Shown here: piece after piece, positions 36,090-45,817 of the stretch
Layout: each line of letters opens with the position of its first letter
Numbering within the stretch: position 1 is the stretch's first letter
Assembly (NCBI RefSeq): GCF_000525995.1
Contig: NZ_AODL01000004.1
Span: forward strand, 124,001-188,000
Length of the DNA stretch: 64,000 nucleotides
Reading direction: 5' to 3'
DNA from: Paenilisteria riparia FSL S10-1204
GTDB lineage: Bacteria > Bacillota > Bacilli > Lactobacillales > Listeriaceae
Notes under the pieces: model-generated
What the model saw: only the letters and a program-made list of their open reading frames with translations
The model's database searches: none
Told to the model about the DNA's origin: nothing
Position numbers and translations under genes: made by a program

Positions 36090-36488
36090 ATGGCACAAAC
36101 GAAAAATAAGAACGAGGAAACACTAGGGAAAATTGAAATTGCACCAGAAGTTATTGGCGTGATTGCTGGACTTGCCGCAACCGAAGTAGAAAACGTGGCG
36201 GGAATGCAAGGCAGTTTTACAAATGAGATGCGTGAACGTCTTGGCGGTGCAGTGAATCATCGTAAAGGTGTGAAAATTGATTTAACAGAAGATGGTATTA
36301 TTATCGATGTATACTGTTACATTCAATTTGGTGCAACGATTCCACTGTTAGCACAAAACATTCAAGATAGCATTCGCGAAACAATTCTAAATATGACTGG
36401 ACTTGAAGTCATCGAAGTTAACATCCATATCGTTGGTGTACAATTCGAGCGCCAAGAAACCTTATCATTTGACGAATTAGAAATATAA
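36090..36488 (+). CDS. Asp23/Gls24 family envelope stress protein
   Basis: The 132-residue protein belongs to the Asp23 (DUF322) family: IEIAPEVIGVIAGLAATEVENVAGM, then GVKIDLTEDGIIIDVY and LEVIEVNIHIVGVQF. Members coat the inner membrane or respond to envelope stress in Staphylococcus and Enterococcus. It sits between accC and nusB, as yqhY does in Bacillus, where it is linked to lipid homeostasis. I prefer the second ATG (36090), since the first (36084) abuts the AAGGAGAG site. Confidence 0.92.
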   Translation: MAQTKNKNEETLGKIEIAPEVIGVIAGLAATEVENVAGMQGSFTNEMRERLGGAVNHRKGVKIDLTEDGIIIDVYCYIQFGATIPLLAQNIQDSIRETILNMTGLEVIEVNIHIVGVQFERQETLSFDELEI

Positions 36489-36537
36489 TAACGAATGGGG
36501 AATTCCTCATTGCAGTAAGTAAGGAGTAGAGCTCTTA

Positions 36538-36921
36538 ATGAAAAGACGAGAAGCCCGTGAAAAAGCTCTCCAAATATTGTTTCAAATGGAATTAAACGAG
36601 ATGCATTTGGACCAAGCGATAGCCAATGTAATGGAGGAAGAAAGCGATGCCTACTTGCAGAAGTTAGTAGAAGGTGTCGTTGCCAATAAAGTAGACATTG
36701 ACGCGCAAATCGAAGCAAATTTAGATAACTGGAGCATGGATCGACTAAATAAAGTAGACCTTGCGATATTACGTGTCAGCGTTTTTGAAATGCTTTATTG
36801 TGAAGATATTCCAGACCGAGTTAGTTTAAATGAATCATTAGAAATCGCGAAAATTTTTAGCGACGAGAAGTCTAGCAAGTTCATCAATGGTGTACTCGCT
36901 AACATTGCTAAAGACGAATAA
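36538..36921 (+). CDS. nusB: Transcription antitermination factor NusB
   Basis: NusB joins S10 in antitermination of rRNA transcription. The 127-residue all-helical protein starts KRREAREKALQILFQME, then contains the LDRLNKVDLAILRVSVFEML-type segment and ends with FINGVLANIAKDE. AAGGAG lies before the ATG. It is followed by folD, the usual arrangement. Confidence 0.95.
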   Translation: MKRREAREKALQILFQMELNEMHLDQAIANVMEEESDAYLQKLVEGVVANKVDIDAQIEANLDNWSMDRLNKVDLAILRVSVFEMLYCEDIPDRVSLNESLEIAKIFSDEKSSKFINGVLANIAKDE

Positions 36922-37067
36922 TTACGTAACATTTTTTTACGCAGTGTCATTTTTAATTTCCAAATTCTTGTTTAGTGCAAGAACAGTTTCACTTCAAATG
37001 TCATGTTATCCGCTCAGAGCCTCGCGCTTTGAGCTGGTTTCAGATAAAATTCAAGGGGGCTTTTTTG

Positions 37068-37934
37068 ATGGGACAAATTATTGATGGTAAACAGCTGGCG
37101 AAGAAAATTCAGGAAGACGTAACACATGAGGTAGCCGAACTCGCAAAACAAAATCTGCAACCAGGTCTTGCGGTTGTACTTGTTGGCGACAATCAGGCAA
37201 GTCGTACATATGTCAGAAATAAGCAAAAGCGCACTGAAGAAGCAGGGATGAAGTCTGTTCTAATCGAGCTACCAGAAGACGTTTCTGAAGCGAAATTATT
37301 AGAGACAGTAGAAGATTTGAATAATGACGCTACAATCCATGGCATTTTAGTACAATTACCACTTCCAAAGCATATTTCGGAAGATAAAGTCATTGACACC
37401 ATTATTCCAGAAAAAGACGTGGACGGTTTTCATCCAATCAATGTTGGTAATTTATACGTTGGTAAAGAGGCATTTGTACCATGTACGCCTGCTGGGATTA
37501 TTGAATTGATTAAATCTACAGGAACAGCGATAGAAGGCAAGCACGCAGTCGTTATTGGCCGTAGTAATATCGTTGGTAAACCAGTTGCACAGTTACTTTT
37601 ACAAGAAAATGCAACCGTGACAATCGCGCATAGTCGTACGAAAGACTTGCCGGCAGTAGCTCGAGAAGCCGATATTTTAGTGGTGGCGACGGGTCTTGCG
37701 AAATTCATTAAGAAAGATGCAATTAAGCCTGGAGCAGTTGTTATTGATGTTGGTATGGATCGTGATGAAAATAATAAATTATGTGGTGACGTTGATTTTG
37801 ATGACGTCAAAGATACAGCGGGTTACATCACGCCGGTTCCTGGTGGCGTTGGCCCAATGACGATTACGATGTTGCTCGCTAACACACTAAAAGCGGCGAA
37901 ACGTATTTGGGATAAACAACTACAAACGAAATAA
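37068..37934 (+). CDS. folD: Bifunctional methylenetetrahydrofolate dehydrogenase/cyclohydrolase
   Basis: FolD interconverts 5,10-methylene-, methenyl- and 10-formyl-THF. The 288-residue protein has the substrate motif TYVRNKQK with the catalytic lysine, the VQLPLPKHI segment, the GRSNIVGKP Rossmann motif and the signature [12 protein letters not shown] chose ATG 37068 behind AAGGGGG, since the open upstream extension (from 36975) has no homology. The 146-base gap after nusB contains a short 8-bp hairpin but no clear terminator. Confidence 0.96.
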   Translation: MGQIIDGKQLAKKIQEDVTHEVAELAKQNLQPGLAVVLVGDNQASRTYVRNKQKRTEEAGMKSVLIELPEDVSEAKLLETVEDLNNDATIHGILVQLPLPKHISEDKVIDTIIPEKDVDGFHPINVGNLYVGKEAFVPCTPAGIIELIKSTGTAIEGKHAVVIGRSNIVGKPVAQLLLQENATVTIAHSRTKDLPAVAREADILVVATGLAKFIKKDAIKPGAVVIDVGMDRDENNKLCGDVDFDDVKDTAGYITPVPGGVGPMTITMLLANTLKAAKRIWDKQLQTK

Positions 37935-37952
37935 AGACAAGGTTGTGTGACG

Positions 37953-39293
37953 ATGGAACAAGATAAATACCTCAGTGTCGAGGCACTAACGAAATATATT
38001 GAAAAGAAATTCGAAGTCGATCCGTATTTAAAAAATATTTACGTGAAAGGCGAAATTTCGAATTTCAAGCAGCCAGTCAGTGGCCATATGTACTTCACAT
38101 TAAAAGATGAGGGCGCAGAATTGCGTTGTGTCATGTTCCAGAAGTCCGCAACCAAGCTTGCATTTAAGCCAGAAGACGGGATGCAGGTCCTGTTGACTGG
38201 CCGTGTGAGCGTTTTTAGTAAAGGTGGACGTTATCAGCTTTATGTGGAGTGGATGGAGCCAGATGGTATCGGGAGCCTATACATCAAGCTTGAACAATTA
38301 AAGAATCAGTTAGATAAGGAGGGGCTTTTTGCGCAAAATCGCAAACGAGCGCTTCCTTCTTTTCCTGTCAAAGTGGGGATTGTGACATCTAAAACTGGTG
38401 CTGCCATTCGTGATATGATTACGACAATTCAAAGACGGATGCCAGCTACAGAGATTTTGCTTTTCCCGACGATTGTGCAAGGGGACACGGCGGCACCAAA
38501 TATAGTGCGAAACATTGAACGTGCGAATTTTCGAAATGATATTGATGTGTTGATAGTTGGTCGTGGCGGTGGTTCGATTGAGGATTTGTGGGCGTTTAAC
38601 GAAGAAATGGTCGTGCGGGCAGTCGCGGATTCAGATATTCCGGTTATTTCCGCGGTTGGACATGAAACAGATACAACATTGACAGATTATGCGGCGGATG
38701 TTAGAGCAGCAACACCTACTGCTGCAGCTGAATTGGCGGTTCCGGATTATCGTGATTTATTAGAGCGCGTAGCAGAAAGACGTTTTCGCTTGATTCAAGC
38801 AACGCGGCAACGAATTGATGTGTCGAAACAACACGTTTTACAACAACAGGAACGCCTAATCATGCACGGTCCAAAGCGCCAAATGGAGCAATACCAGGAA
38901 CGAACGGATTATTTTATCGAGCGTTTAGAACGTGGGCTCAAGCAACATCTCATTTTGAAGCAACATGCTTTTGAACGAGTGGCTTTTAGGCTGACGCATC
39001 TGGGTTTAGACCGTGAAATTGTGAAGCATCAAGAACATTTAACGAGCGTGACAAGACAACTGCATCGTCAAATGAAACTACAACTCACCACCTTGCGTCG
39101 CGATTTTTTACAAAAGGTGGAAGCATTAGAACATTTAAGCCCACTCGCCTTGTTAAACCGTGGATATAGCGTTGTTTATAAAGAAGATGATATCCTCACG
39201 TCAAGCGCGAAAGTAGCCGTTGGGGATACCGTACAAATAACGATGGCAGAAGGCAAACTACACGCAAAAATCACAGAAAAGGAGGATAAATAA
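37953..39293 (+). CDS. xseA: Exodeoxyribonuclease VII large subunit
   Basis: XseA is the catalytic subunit of ExoVII, which degrades single-stranded DNA. The 446-residue protein has an OB-fold start (YIKKFEVDPYLKNIYVKGEISNFK-type, about 1-100), the catalytic domain with VIVGRGGGSIEDLWAFNEE and SAVGHETDTTL, then a long coiled region (about 265-400) and the LNRGYSVVY end. It begins 19 bases after folD; the ATG is preferred over a GTG two codons earlier. xseB follows after two bases. Confidence 0.95.
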   Translation: MEQDKYLSVEALTKYIEKKFEVDPYLKNIYVKGEISNFKQPVSGHMYFTLKDEGAELRCVMFQKSATKLAFKPEDGMQVLLTGRVSVFSKGGRYQLYVEWMEPDGIGSLYIKLEQLKNQLDKEGLFAQNRKRALPSFPVKVGIVTSKTGAAIRDMITTIQRRMPATEILLFPTIVQGDTAAPNIVRNIERANFRNDIDVLIVGRGGGSIEDLWAFNEEMVVRAVADSDIPVISAVGHETDTTLTDYAADVRAATPTAAAELAVPDYRDLLERVAERRFRLIQATRQRIDVSKQHVLQQQERLIMHGPKRQMEQYQERTDYFIERLERGLKQHLILKQHAFERVAFRLTHLGLDREIVKHQEHLTSVTRQLHRQMKLQLTTLRRDFLQKVEALEHLSPLALLNRGYSVVYKEDDILTSSAKVAVGDTVQITMAEGKLHAKITEKEDK

Positions 39294-39295
39294 AG

Positions 39296-39529
39296 ATGGC
39301 AACAAAAAAAGTAAGCTATGAGGAAGCAATGAAAGAGCTAGAGGGTATTGTGCAAGCGCTGGAAGAAGGCAATGTGTCGCTTGAAGACTCGCTAGAAATG
39401 TATCAGCGCGGTATTGAGCTGACGAAACTATGCCAAGAGAAATTGGCAGCTGCTGAGGATAAGCTCGCTAAAGTTGTGACGGAATCCGATGAAGAAGTGC
39501 CATTTCAGGCAGAAGAAGGTAAATCATGA
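39296..39529 (+). CDS. xseB: Exodeoxyribonuclease VII small subunit
   Basis: XseB is the small coiled-coil partner of XseA. The 77-residue product shows SYEEAMKELEGIVQALEEGNVSLEDSLEMYQRGIEL, the family's defining stretch, with a short acidic tail. GGAGG lies within the end of xseA. Its stop overlaps the ispA start by four bases, completing the xseA-xseB-ispA coupling usual in Firmicutes. Confidence 0.95.
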   Translation: MATKKVSYEEAMKELEGIVQALEEGNVSLEDSLEMYQRGIELTKLCQEKLAAAEDKLAKVVTESDEEVPFQAEEGKS

Positions 39530-40407
39530 TGACATTTGAACAGTTTATGGAACATTATAAGCAGGAAATTGAACATTGTATGGCACAAGCGATTGTAGCC
39601 ACGGAAGCAGAGCAGAAACTCGAGCAGTCGATGATTTATTCGTTAGAAGCTGGAGGCAAGCGAATTCGGCCATTACTTGTTTTAGCCACATTAGTTGCGT
39701 TTGGAAGTGAGCCTGTGCTCGGTTATCAGACTGCGGCAGCGATGGAAATGATTCATACATACAGCCTGATTCATGATGATTTGCCTGCGATGGATAATGA
39801 CGATTATCGACGTGGCAAACTGACAAATCATAAGGTGTACGGGGATGCAACGGCGATTTTGGCAGGAGATGCGTTGTTGACGAAGGCTTTTGAGTTAATC
39901 GTGATGGATGACCAATTAGCCGCGACGGTGAAAGTCGAATTGGTCCAACTTTTCGCAACAAGTGCTGGCGCGGATGGCATGGTTGGCGGGCAGCAAGCTG
40001 ATATTTTAGGCGAGAATCAGAAGCTGACATTGGAAGAACTAGAATCGATTCATCGTCGGAAAACGGGCGCATTGTTAACTGCTTCAGTACTTAGTGGGGC
40101 AATAATTGCGGGTGCTTCCGAACAAGAACAAGACATTTTACGGGAATTTTCCCATCATATCGGAATCGCTTTTCAGATTTGTGATGATATTCTGGATGTT
40201 ATCGGTGACTCAGAAAAAATGGGCAAGAAGACTGGTTCGGACATCGACCTACACAAGAGTACATACCCAGCCTTGCTCACATTAGAAGGCGCTAAAAAAG
40301 CACTCACAGAGCATACAGAAAAAGCAGAGCAAGCCTTGGCAAACCTAGATATTGATGCAACGTATTTGCTGGGGCTAACGGAACTCATCGCTGTTCGCGA
40401 ATTTTAA
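39526..40407 (+). CDS. ispA: Geranyltranstransferase (farnesyl diphosphate synthase)
   Basis: IspA joins isopentenyl diphosphate units to make farnesyl diphosphate. The 293-residue protein has the first Asp-rich motif DDLPAMDNDDYRRG (DDxxxxD form), the KRIRP segment before it, GQQADILGE and the second Asp-rich DDILDVIGD. It follows xseB and is separated from dxs by a terminator, although both serve isoprenoid synthesis. Confidence 0.95.
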   Translation: MMTFEQFMEHYKQEIEHCMAQAIVATEAEQKLEQSMIYSLEAGGKRIRPLLVLATLVAFGSEPVLGYQTAAAMEMIHTYSLIHDDLPAMDNDDYRRGKLTNHKVYGDATAILAGDALLTKAFELIVMDDQLAATVKVELVQLFATSAGADGMVGGQQADILGENQKLTLEELESIHRRKTGALLTASVLSGAIIAGASEQEQDILREFSHHIGIAFQICDDILDVIGDSEKMGKKTGSDIDLHKSTYPALLTLEGAKKALTEHTEKAEQALANLDIDATYLLGLTELIAVREF

Positions 40408-40414
40408 TAGGTTG

Positions 40415-40452
40415 GAAATCCTGGCTTTTTTGAAAGTCGGGATTTCTTTTTG
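40415..40452 (+). terminator. Terminator of ispA
   Basis: A long stem with some G-U pairs, GAAATCCTGGCTT with AAAGTCGGGATTTC, is followed by TTTTTG just after ispA. The rest of the interval to dxs holds a TATAAT (about 40501-40506) that may serve dxs; I see no cold-shock gene here. Confidence 0.7.
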
Positions 40453-40594
40453 TGGAAACGCGCACGAACAGTTTTATATAGTAAATTCCCCGCATCTAGT
40501 TTATAATGGAAACAATGAATACATTACAGTAGCGGTTAAGTGAGCTACTGCACACGATATTGATGGAGAAATCCTAGAAAGTGAGTTGTTTTGT

Positions 40595-42488
40595 TTGGAT
40601 TTATTGGAAATTAAGGATCCTGCGTTCGTTAAAGACTTGAACGTGGCGCAAATGGAAGCGCTCAGTGCGGATATTCGCGAATTCCTAATTCAATCGACGT
40701 CCAAAACAGGTGGACACATCGGACCAAACCTTGGTGTTGTTGAGCTTACGGTAGCACTTCACCATTGCTTTAATAGCCCGGAGGATAAGTTTTTGTGGGA
40801 TGTTGGGCATCAGTCTTATGTGCACAAGATTTTAACTGGTAGAGCAAATAGATTTGATACATTACGGCAACATGATGGCTTAGACGGTTTTCCAAAACGG
40901 AAGGAATCAGTGCACGATGTTTGGGAGACAGGACATAGTTCTACTTCGTTATCAGCAGCAGCGGGGATGGCGATTGCAAGAGATATTCGTCGCGAGAAAT
41001 ATCATGTATTGCCGATTATTGGAGATGGCGCACTAACAGGTGGTATGGCATTAGAAGCGCTAAACCACATTGGCGATATGAAGAAAAATGTAATTGTAGT
41101 TTTAAATGATAATAATATGTCGATTGCTCCGAATGTTGGTGCGATGCATAACGTTCTCGGCAAATTACGCACATCAGGAAAATTTAAGCGTGCAAAAAAA
41201 GATATTGAAGCAGCAATGAAACGCATTCCGACGGCTGGTGACAAAATTGCAGGCGCGGCGGAACGAATTAAAGATAGCATCAAGTACTTACTCGTACAGG
41301 GCACATTCTTTGAAGAAATGGGTTACACGTATCTTGGCCCAGTGAATGGCCATGATTATCACGATTTAATTACAAATATGGAATTTGCAAAAAAAAGTGA
41401 AAGGCCCAGTATTAATGCACGTTGTCACGACAAAAGGTAAGGGCTATCAACCTGCCGAGTCTGATCGTACTGGTACTTGGCATGGCACAGGACCATACAA
41501 AATCGAAACTGGCGACTTCATCAAACCAGTTGGCGGTCCTCCAGCGTGGAGCGCAGTGATTAGCGATGCCGTTTTAGAGCTAGCACAAAAGGATGAACGC
41601 GTTGTGGCGATTACCCCAGCGATGCCAGTAGGTTCTAAATTAGAGAAATTCGCAGCGGCGTTTCCAGATCGCTTTTTTGATGTTGGTATTGCGGAACAGC
41701 ATGCGACTACGATGGCGGCTGGGCTAGCAGCGCTTGATATGAAACCATTTTTGGCGATTTATTCGACCTTTTTACAACGGGCGTATGATCAAGTTGTACA
41801 TGATATTTGTAGACAAGAATTGAATGTATTTATTGGGATTGATCGCGCTGGACTTGTTGGCGCAGACGGTGAAACGCATCAAGGAATTTTTGATATTGGC
41901 TTTTTGCGTGGGATTCCGAATATGACGATTATGATGCCAAAAGATGAGAATGAGGCGCGTCATTTAGTGAAAACAGGACATGATTACGATGATGGGCCGA
42001 TTGCGATTCGTTATCCGCGTGGCAACGGGCTTGGTGTCAAGATTGACGATGAAATGAAAGCTATACCAATTGGCTCTTGGGAAACATTGAGTACGCCAGT
42101 TGATGTGGCGATTCTGACATTTGGAACGACGATTCCGATGGCTATAGAAGCTGCAATGGAACTGAAACGACAAGGTATCCAAGCAGGTGTCATCAATGCT
42201 CGCTTTATCAAACCATTAGACGAAGCCATGTTGCACGATTTGATGAAACGCAACGTTCCGATTATTACGGTGGAAGAATCCTTGCTAGCCGGTGGATTTG
42301 GTACAGCGGTACTCGAATTTGCCGAAGAGAATGATTACGATCAAGCGGTTATTCGCCGCATCGGTCTTCCAGATGAGTTTATTAGCCATGGTTCTGTCGA
42401 CATGATTTTAGCGGAACACGGCATTTCAGCACTAGGTATTCTAAATACTATCCAAAAAATATTACCAGAAAAACAGATAAGGGCGTAA
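40595..42488 (+). CDS. dxs: 1-deoxy-D-xylulose-5-phosphate synthase (frameshifted)
   Basis: Dxs condenses pyruvate and glyceraldehyde-3-phosphate, the first step of the MEP isoprenoid pathway. The first frame covers the thiamine-binding half ([48 protein letters not shown]) and ends after NMEFAKK. The second frame continues [17 protein letters not shown] and contains [18 protein letters not shown] and [15 protein letters not shown]. An A8 run at 41389-41396 separates them; seven A residues restore a single 630-residue enzyme. The start is probably TTG at 40595. The damage lies in a gene usually needed for growth, so an indel artefact is likely. Confidence 0.92.
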
Positions 42489-42490
42489 AA

Positions 42491-43306
42491 ATGGCGATAA
42501 AAAAAGAACGTGTAGACGTATTATTAGTAGAACAAGGTTTATTCGAAACACGCGAAAAAGCAAAGCGCGCTGTTATGGCAGGTTTAGTTTATTTGAAAGA
42601 AGAACGCGTCGATAAACCTGGTGAAAAGTTCCCAGTTGAATCAGAATTCCAAGTGAAAGGAAAAGTCATGCCTTACGTAAGTCGTGGTGGCCTTAAACTA
42701 GAAAAAGCACTACAAGTATTCGATTTGGATGTAAAAGACAAATTATTGCTCGATATTGGCTCGTCAACTGGCGGGTTCACCGATTGCGCATTACAAAATG
42801 GCGCGAAACATTCGTATGCCCTTGATGTCGGTTATAACCAACTGGCATGGAAATTACGCAGTGATCCTCGTGTGACTGTCATGGAACGCACGAATTTCCG
42901 CTATGTGACACCAGCTGATTTCGATCAAGGTTTGGCTGATTTTGCGACCATTGATGTATCGTTTATTTCTTTAAAGCTGATTCTACCTGTTTTAAAAACG
43001 GTGTTGGTGCATGATGGAGAAGTGATGACCTTAATTAAACCACAATTCGAAGCTGGAAAAGAGCAAGTTGGCAAAAAAGGCATTATTCGCGATGCTAAAG
43101 TTCATTTAGAAGTCATCGAAAAGATTACGGCATTTGCTTTGGCAGAAGGCTATTCGGTGCTAGCTATTGATTTTTCACCGATTACAGGTGGAGAAGGTAA
43201 CATCGAATTTATCGCTCATTTGAAATGGGATAATAAGAGCGAAAATCATCTCACAGAAGCCCGATTGGCGGAACTTGTGCAGGAAGCTCATACGAAATTA
43301 GAATAA
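42491..43306 (+). CDS. tlyA: TlyA family rRNA 2'-O-methyltransferase
   Basis: The 271-residue protein has an N-terminal S4 RNA-binding domain (about 5-65, RVDVLLVEQGLFETREKAKRAVMAG) and an FtsJ-like methyltransferase domain with LLDIGSSTGGFTDC as the SAM site. TlyA enzymes methylate 16S/23S rRNA; the old label hemolysin comes from indirect phenotypes and is not supported here. It starts two bases after the dxs stop and ends at a terminator before argR, the usual dxs-tlyA-argR-recN order. Confidence 0.92.
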   Translation: MAIKKERVDVLLVEQGLFETREKAKRAVMAGLVYLKEERVDKPGEKFPVESEFQVKGKVMPYVSRGGLKLEKALQVFDLDVKDKLLLDIGSSTGGFTDCALQNGAKHSYALDVGYNQLAWKLRSDPRVTVMERTNFRYVTPADFDQGLADFATIDVSFISLKLILPVLKTVLVHDGEVMTLIKPQFEAGKEQVGKKGIIRDAKVHLEVIEKITAFALAEGYSVLAIDFSPITGGEGNIEFIAHLKWDNKSENHLTEARLAELVQEAHTKLE

Positions 43307-43312
43307 TTATGC

Positions 43313-43350
43313 ATACCGAGTCGTCTGATTTAGATGGCTCGGTATTTTTG
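43313..43350 (+). terminator. Terminator of tlyA
   Basis: ATACCGAG (43313-43320) pairs with CTCGGTAT (43338-43345), followed by TTTTTG. Confidence 0.75.
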
Positions 43351-43443
43351 TATTTTCAGCTAGTTTGCCATTTTTCTAAGCCTTAATATGTCATTTTCAC
43401 ATGCATAAGTCTTTCCGTGAAACTTTTTCAAGTTAAATCCGTG

Positions 43444-43472
43444 ACTTTATGCTCGTTTTGGGCTAAGATGTA
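43444..43472 (+). promoter_or_regulatory. Possible promoter of argR-recN
   Basis: GTGACT, 17 bases and TAAGAT lie about 35 bases upstream of argR. Both hexamers are moderate matches. Confidence 0.35.
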
Positions 43473-43502
43473 AGAGAGAAAAAGTTCGTGAGGTGAGAAA
43501 TA

Positions 43503-43952
43503 ATGAATAAAGGTCATCGTCATATTATTATTAGAGAACTGGTCACATCAAATGAGATTGAAACGCAAGAAGATCTTGTTGAATTATTGCTAAAAAGAGA
43601 TGTCAAAGTCACTCAAGCCACGATTTCACGTGATATTAAAGAACTGCATTTAGTCAAAGTCCCAACGCAAACAGGTACCTATAAATACAGCTTGCCAGCA
43701 GATAATCGCTTCAATCCACATCAGAAGTTAAAGCGCTCTCTCGTAGATGCTTTCATCAGTGTGGAAACGGTGCAATTCATGGTTCTTTTGAAAGTAATGC
43801 CAGGAAATGCGAATGCGATAGGTGCACTCATCGATAATTTGAATTGGGATGAGAAAGTTGGATCTTTGTGCGGAGACGACACGTGTTTAATTATTTGTCG
43901 TAGCGAAGAAGATGCGAAAGTATTATCAGAGCGCTTTATTGAGATGCTCTAG
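43503..43952 (+). CDS. argR: Arginine repressor ArgR/AhrC
   Basis: ArgR senses arginine and controls its synthesis and breakdown. The 149-residue protein has the winged-helix N-terminal domain (about 1-70; [16 protein letters not shown]) and the hexamer-forming C-terminal domain with [13 protein letters not shown] and the arginine-binding [16 protein letters not shown] precedes the ATG. It is followed by recN after 18 bases, the usual pair. Confidence 0.95.
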   Translation: MNKGHRHIIIRELVTSNEIETQEDLVELLLKRDVKVTQATISRDIKELHLVKVPTQTGTYKYSLPADNRFNPHQKLKRSLVDAFISVETVQFMVLLKVMPGNANAIGALIDNLNWDEKVGSLCGDDTCLIICRSEEDAKVLSERFIEML

Positions 43953-43970
43953 GTTTTGAGGTGAATAGAT

Positions 43971-45668
43971 TTGTTACAAGAATTAACGATTAGAAATTTT
44001 GCTATCATCGAATCTTTAAATCTATCTTTTCAAGAAGGTATGACGGTATTAACGGGGGAGACCGGCGCTGGAAAATCGATTATTATTGATGCGCTCGGTC
44101 TTCTTGTCGGTGGCCGAGGTTCTGTTGATTTTATTAGGCATGGCGAAGAAAAATTAGAAATTCAAGGGTTATTTACGATTAATGCGCAGAATAAGGGTTG
44201 TTTGGAAGCGTTAGAAAATAATGGTATCGATGCAAGTGACCACATGGTTGTCCTGGAACGAACGCTTTTCCAAAGTGGCAAAAATACATGTCGTATCAAC
44301 GGCAAACTGGCAACAACGGGCGTGCTTCGTGAGATTGGTTCTCGTTTGATTGATATCCATAGCCAGCATGAACATCAAGAACTGATGAATGATGAATTCC
44401 ATTTGCAGTTGCTCGATCGTTTTGCATGGAAAGAAATTGCGCCAACATTATCACAGTACAAAGCAAAATACGCCGAGTACAAAGAAATGAAAGCGAAATG
44501 GCATAACTGGACAAAAAACGAACAAGAATTAGCACAACGTTTAGACATGTTGCGTTTTCAACAAGATGAAATTACGAATGCTGATTTACGTTTAGGTGAA
44601 GAAGAATCCTTGATGGAGCAGAAACATGTGTTAGCCAATTTTGAGAAAATCAATGAGAATTTACAAAATGCCTATACTGCATTACAAGGGGAAGAGCGCG
44701 GCTTGGAGTTTGTTTCTGAGGCTATGCGTTACGTCGGTGCGGCTAGCGATATTCTGCCAGAATTTAAAACATTGAGCGAATCTGTGGCCTCTAGTTTTTA
44801 TTTATTAGAAGAAAGCGCTATGCAAATCCGCCAAGAACTCGATAAATTGGAGTTTCAACCAGGCGAATTAGACACAATCGAATCCCGGCTCAATGAATTG
44901 AATCAGCTAAAACGCAAATATGGCAAAACGGTTGAAGCTATCATTCACTACAATGAAGAAATCGACCAAGAAATTTTAGAACTATCTGATCGCGAAACAC
45001 ATCTTGGTCAACTAGAAAAAGAGCTAGACAACGCCAAACAAGAATTGCAAAAACTAGCCGAAAAGCTTACAACCATCCGTCAAAAAGCCGCAAAACAGCT
45101 TGAAAAACAAATCAAAAACGAATTAAATCAGCTGTATATGGAAAAAGCGATTTTCCAAGTAAACTTTGCAATACCAGAAAGTGAATTCACAGAAAACGGT
45201 ATTGATAAAGTCGCATTTTACATGAGTACAAACCCAGGCGAACCACTAAAACCCTTGTCACGCATCGCATCTGGTGGTGAATTATCGCGGATGATGTTAG
45301 CCCTAAAAACCATCTTTTCGCGTCATCAAGGTATCACGTCGATTATTTTTGACGAAGTGGACACTGGTGTAAGTGGTCGTGTCGCCCAGGCTATCGCAGA
45401 AAAAATCTACGCAGTGGCTGTCGGCTCTCAAGTTCTATGTATTTCCCATTTACCACAAGTGGCCGCAATGGCCGATCATCATTTCTACATTGCCAAAACA
45501 ACGACTGCCAACCGCACAATGACCTCTGTTACCGCCCTGTCTGGTGATGAAAAAGTGGAGGAAATTAGCCGAATGATTGCTGGAATCGAAGTCACAGACG
45601 TAACGAAACAACATGCAACCGAGATGCTAACTCAAGCAACCAAAATTAAATCAGCGAAACAAAACTAA
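43971..45668 (+). CDS. recN: DNA repair protein RecN
   Basis: RecN is an SMC-like ATPase acting early in double-strand-break repair. The 565-residue protein has Walker A GETGAGKS at 29-36, a long central coiled coil (about 150-390), and the C-terminal ABC signature ASGGELSRMMLALK with Walker B IIFDEVDTGVSG. The start is TTG at 43971 behind GAGGTG. It completes the dxs-tlyA-argR-recN cluster. Confidence 0.95.
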   Translation: MLQELTIRNFAIIESLNLSFQEGMTVLTGETGAGKSIIIDALGLLVGGRGSVDFIRHGEEKLEIQGLFTINAQNKGCLEALENNGIDASDHMVVLERTLFQSGKNTCRINGKLATTGVLREIGSRLIDIHSQHEHQELMNDEFHLQLLDRFAWKEIAPTLSQYKAKYAEYKEMKAKWHNWTKNEQELAQRLDMLRFQQDEITNADLRLGEEESLMEQKHVLANFEKINENLQNAYTALQGEERGLEFVSEAMRYVGAASDILPEFKTLSESVASSFYLLEESAMQIRQELDKLEFQPGELDTIESRLNELNQLKRKYGKTVEAIIHYNEEIDQEILELSDRETHLGQLEKELDNAKQELQKLAEKLTTIRQKAAKQLEKQIKNELNQLYMEKAIFQVNFAIPESEFTENGIDKVAFYMSTNPGEPLKPLSRIASGGELSRMMLALKTIFSRHQGITSIIFDEVDTGVSGRVAQAIAEKIYAVAVGSQVLCISHLPQVAAMADHHFYIAKTTTANRTMTSVTALSGDEKVEEISRMIAGIEVTDVTKQHATEMLTQATKIKSAKQN

Positions 45669-45689
45669 ACTAAAAATGAATGAAATAGC

Positions 45690-45718
45690 TTGCATCTCTA
45701 TCAAAATTTGCTTACAAT
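45690..45718 (+). promoter_or_regulatory. Putative SigA promoter of the ptb-buk-bkd operon
   Basis: TTGCAT (45690-45695), exactly 17 bases, and TACAAT (45713-45718) lie about 100 bases upstream of ptb. I see no sigma-54 -24/-12 element, unlike the Bacillus bkd operon. Confidence 0.55.
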
Positions 45719-45817
45719 GATGAGGTAAGTTTTTATTACCAGGTCATAAAAACAAGTGCTAATTTTTGAGATGTAGGTTTTTTTCTGCAAAAATGCGGAA
45801 AATAAGGAGGCCTATGT

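Noticed and set aside
41385-42488. Second half of dxs as a separate transketolase-like gene
   Set aside because: It has no ribosome site and begins inside conserved Dxs sequence; a single-base correction rejoins it to the first half.
42491-43306. Hemolysin
   Set aside because: The S4 plus FtsJ architecture is that of a TlyA rRNA methyltransferase; the toxin label has no support here.
45740-45800. CodY-like site in the ptb leader (AATTTTTGAGATG)
   Set aside because: Only the first half matches the CodY consensus; the second half diverges at too many positions.
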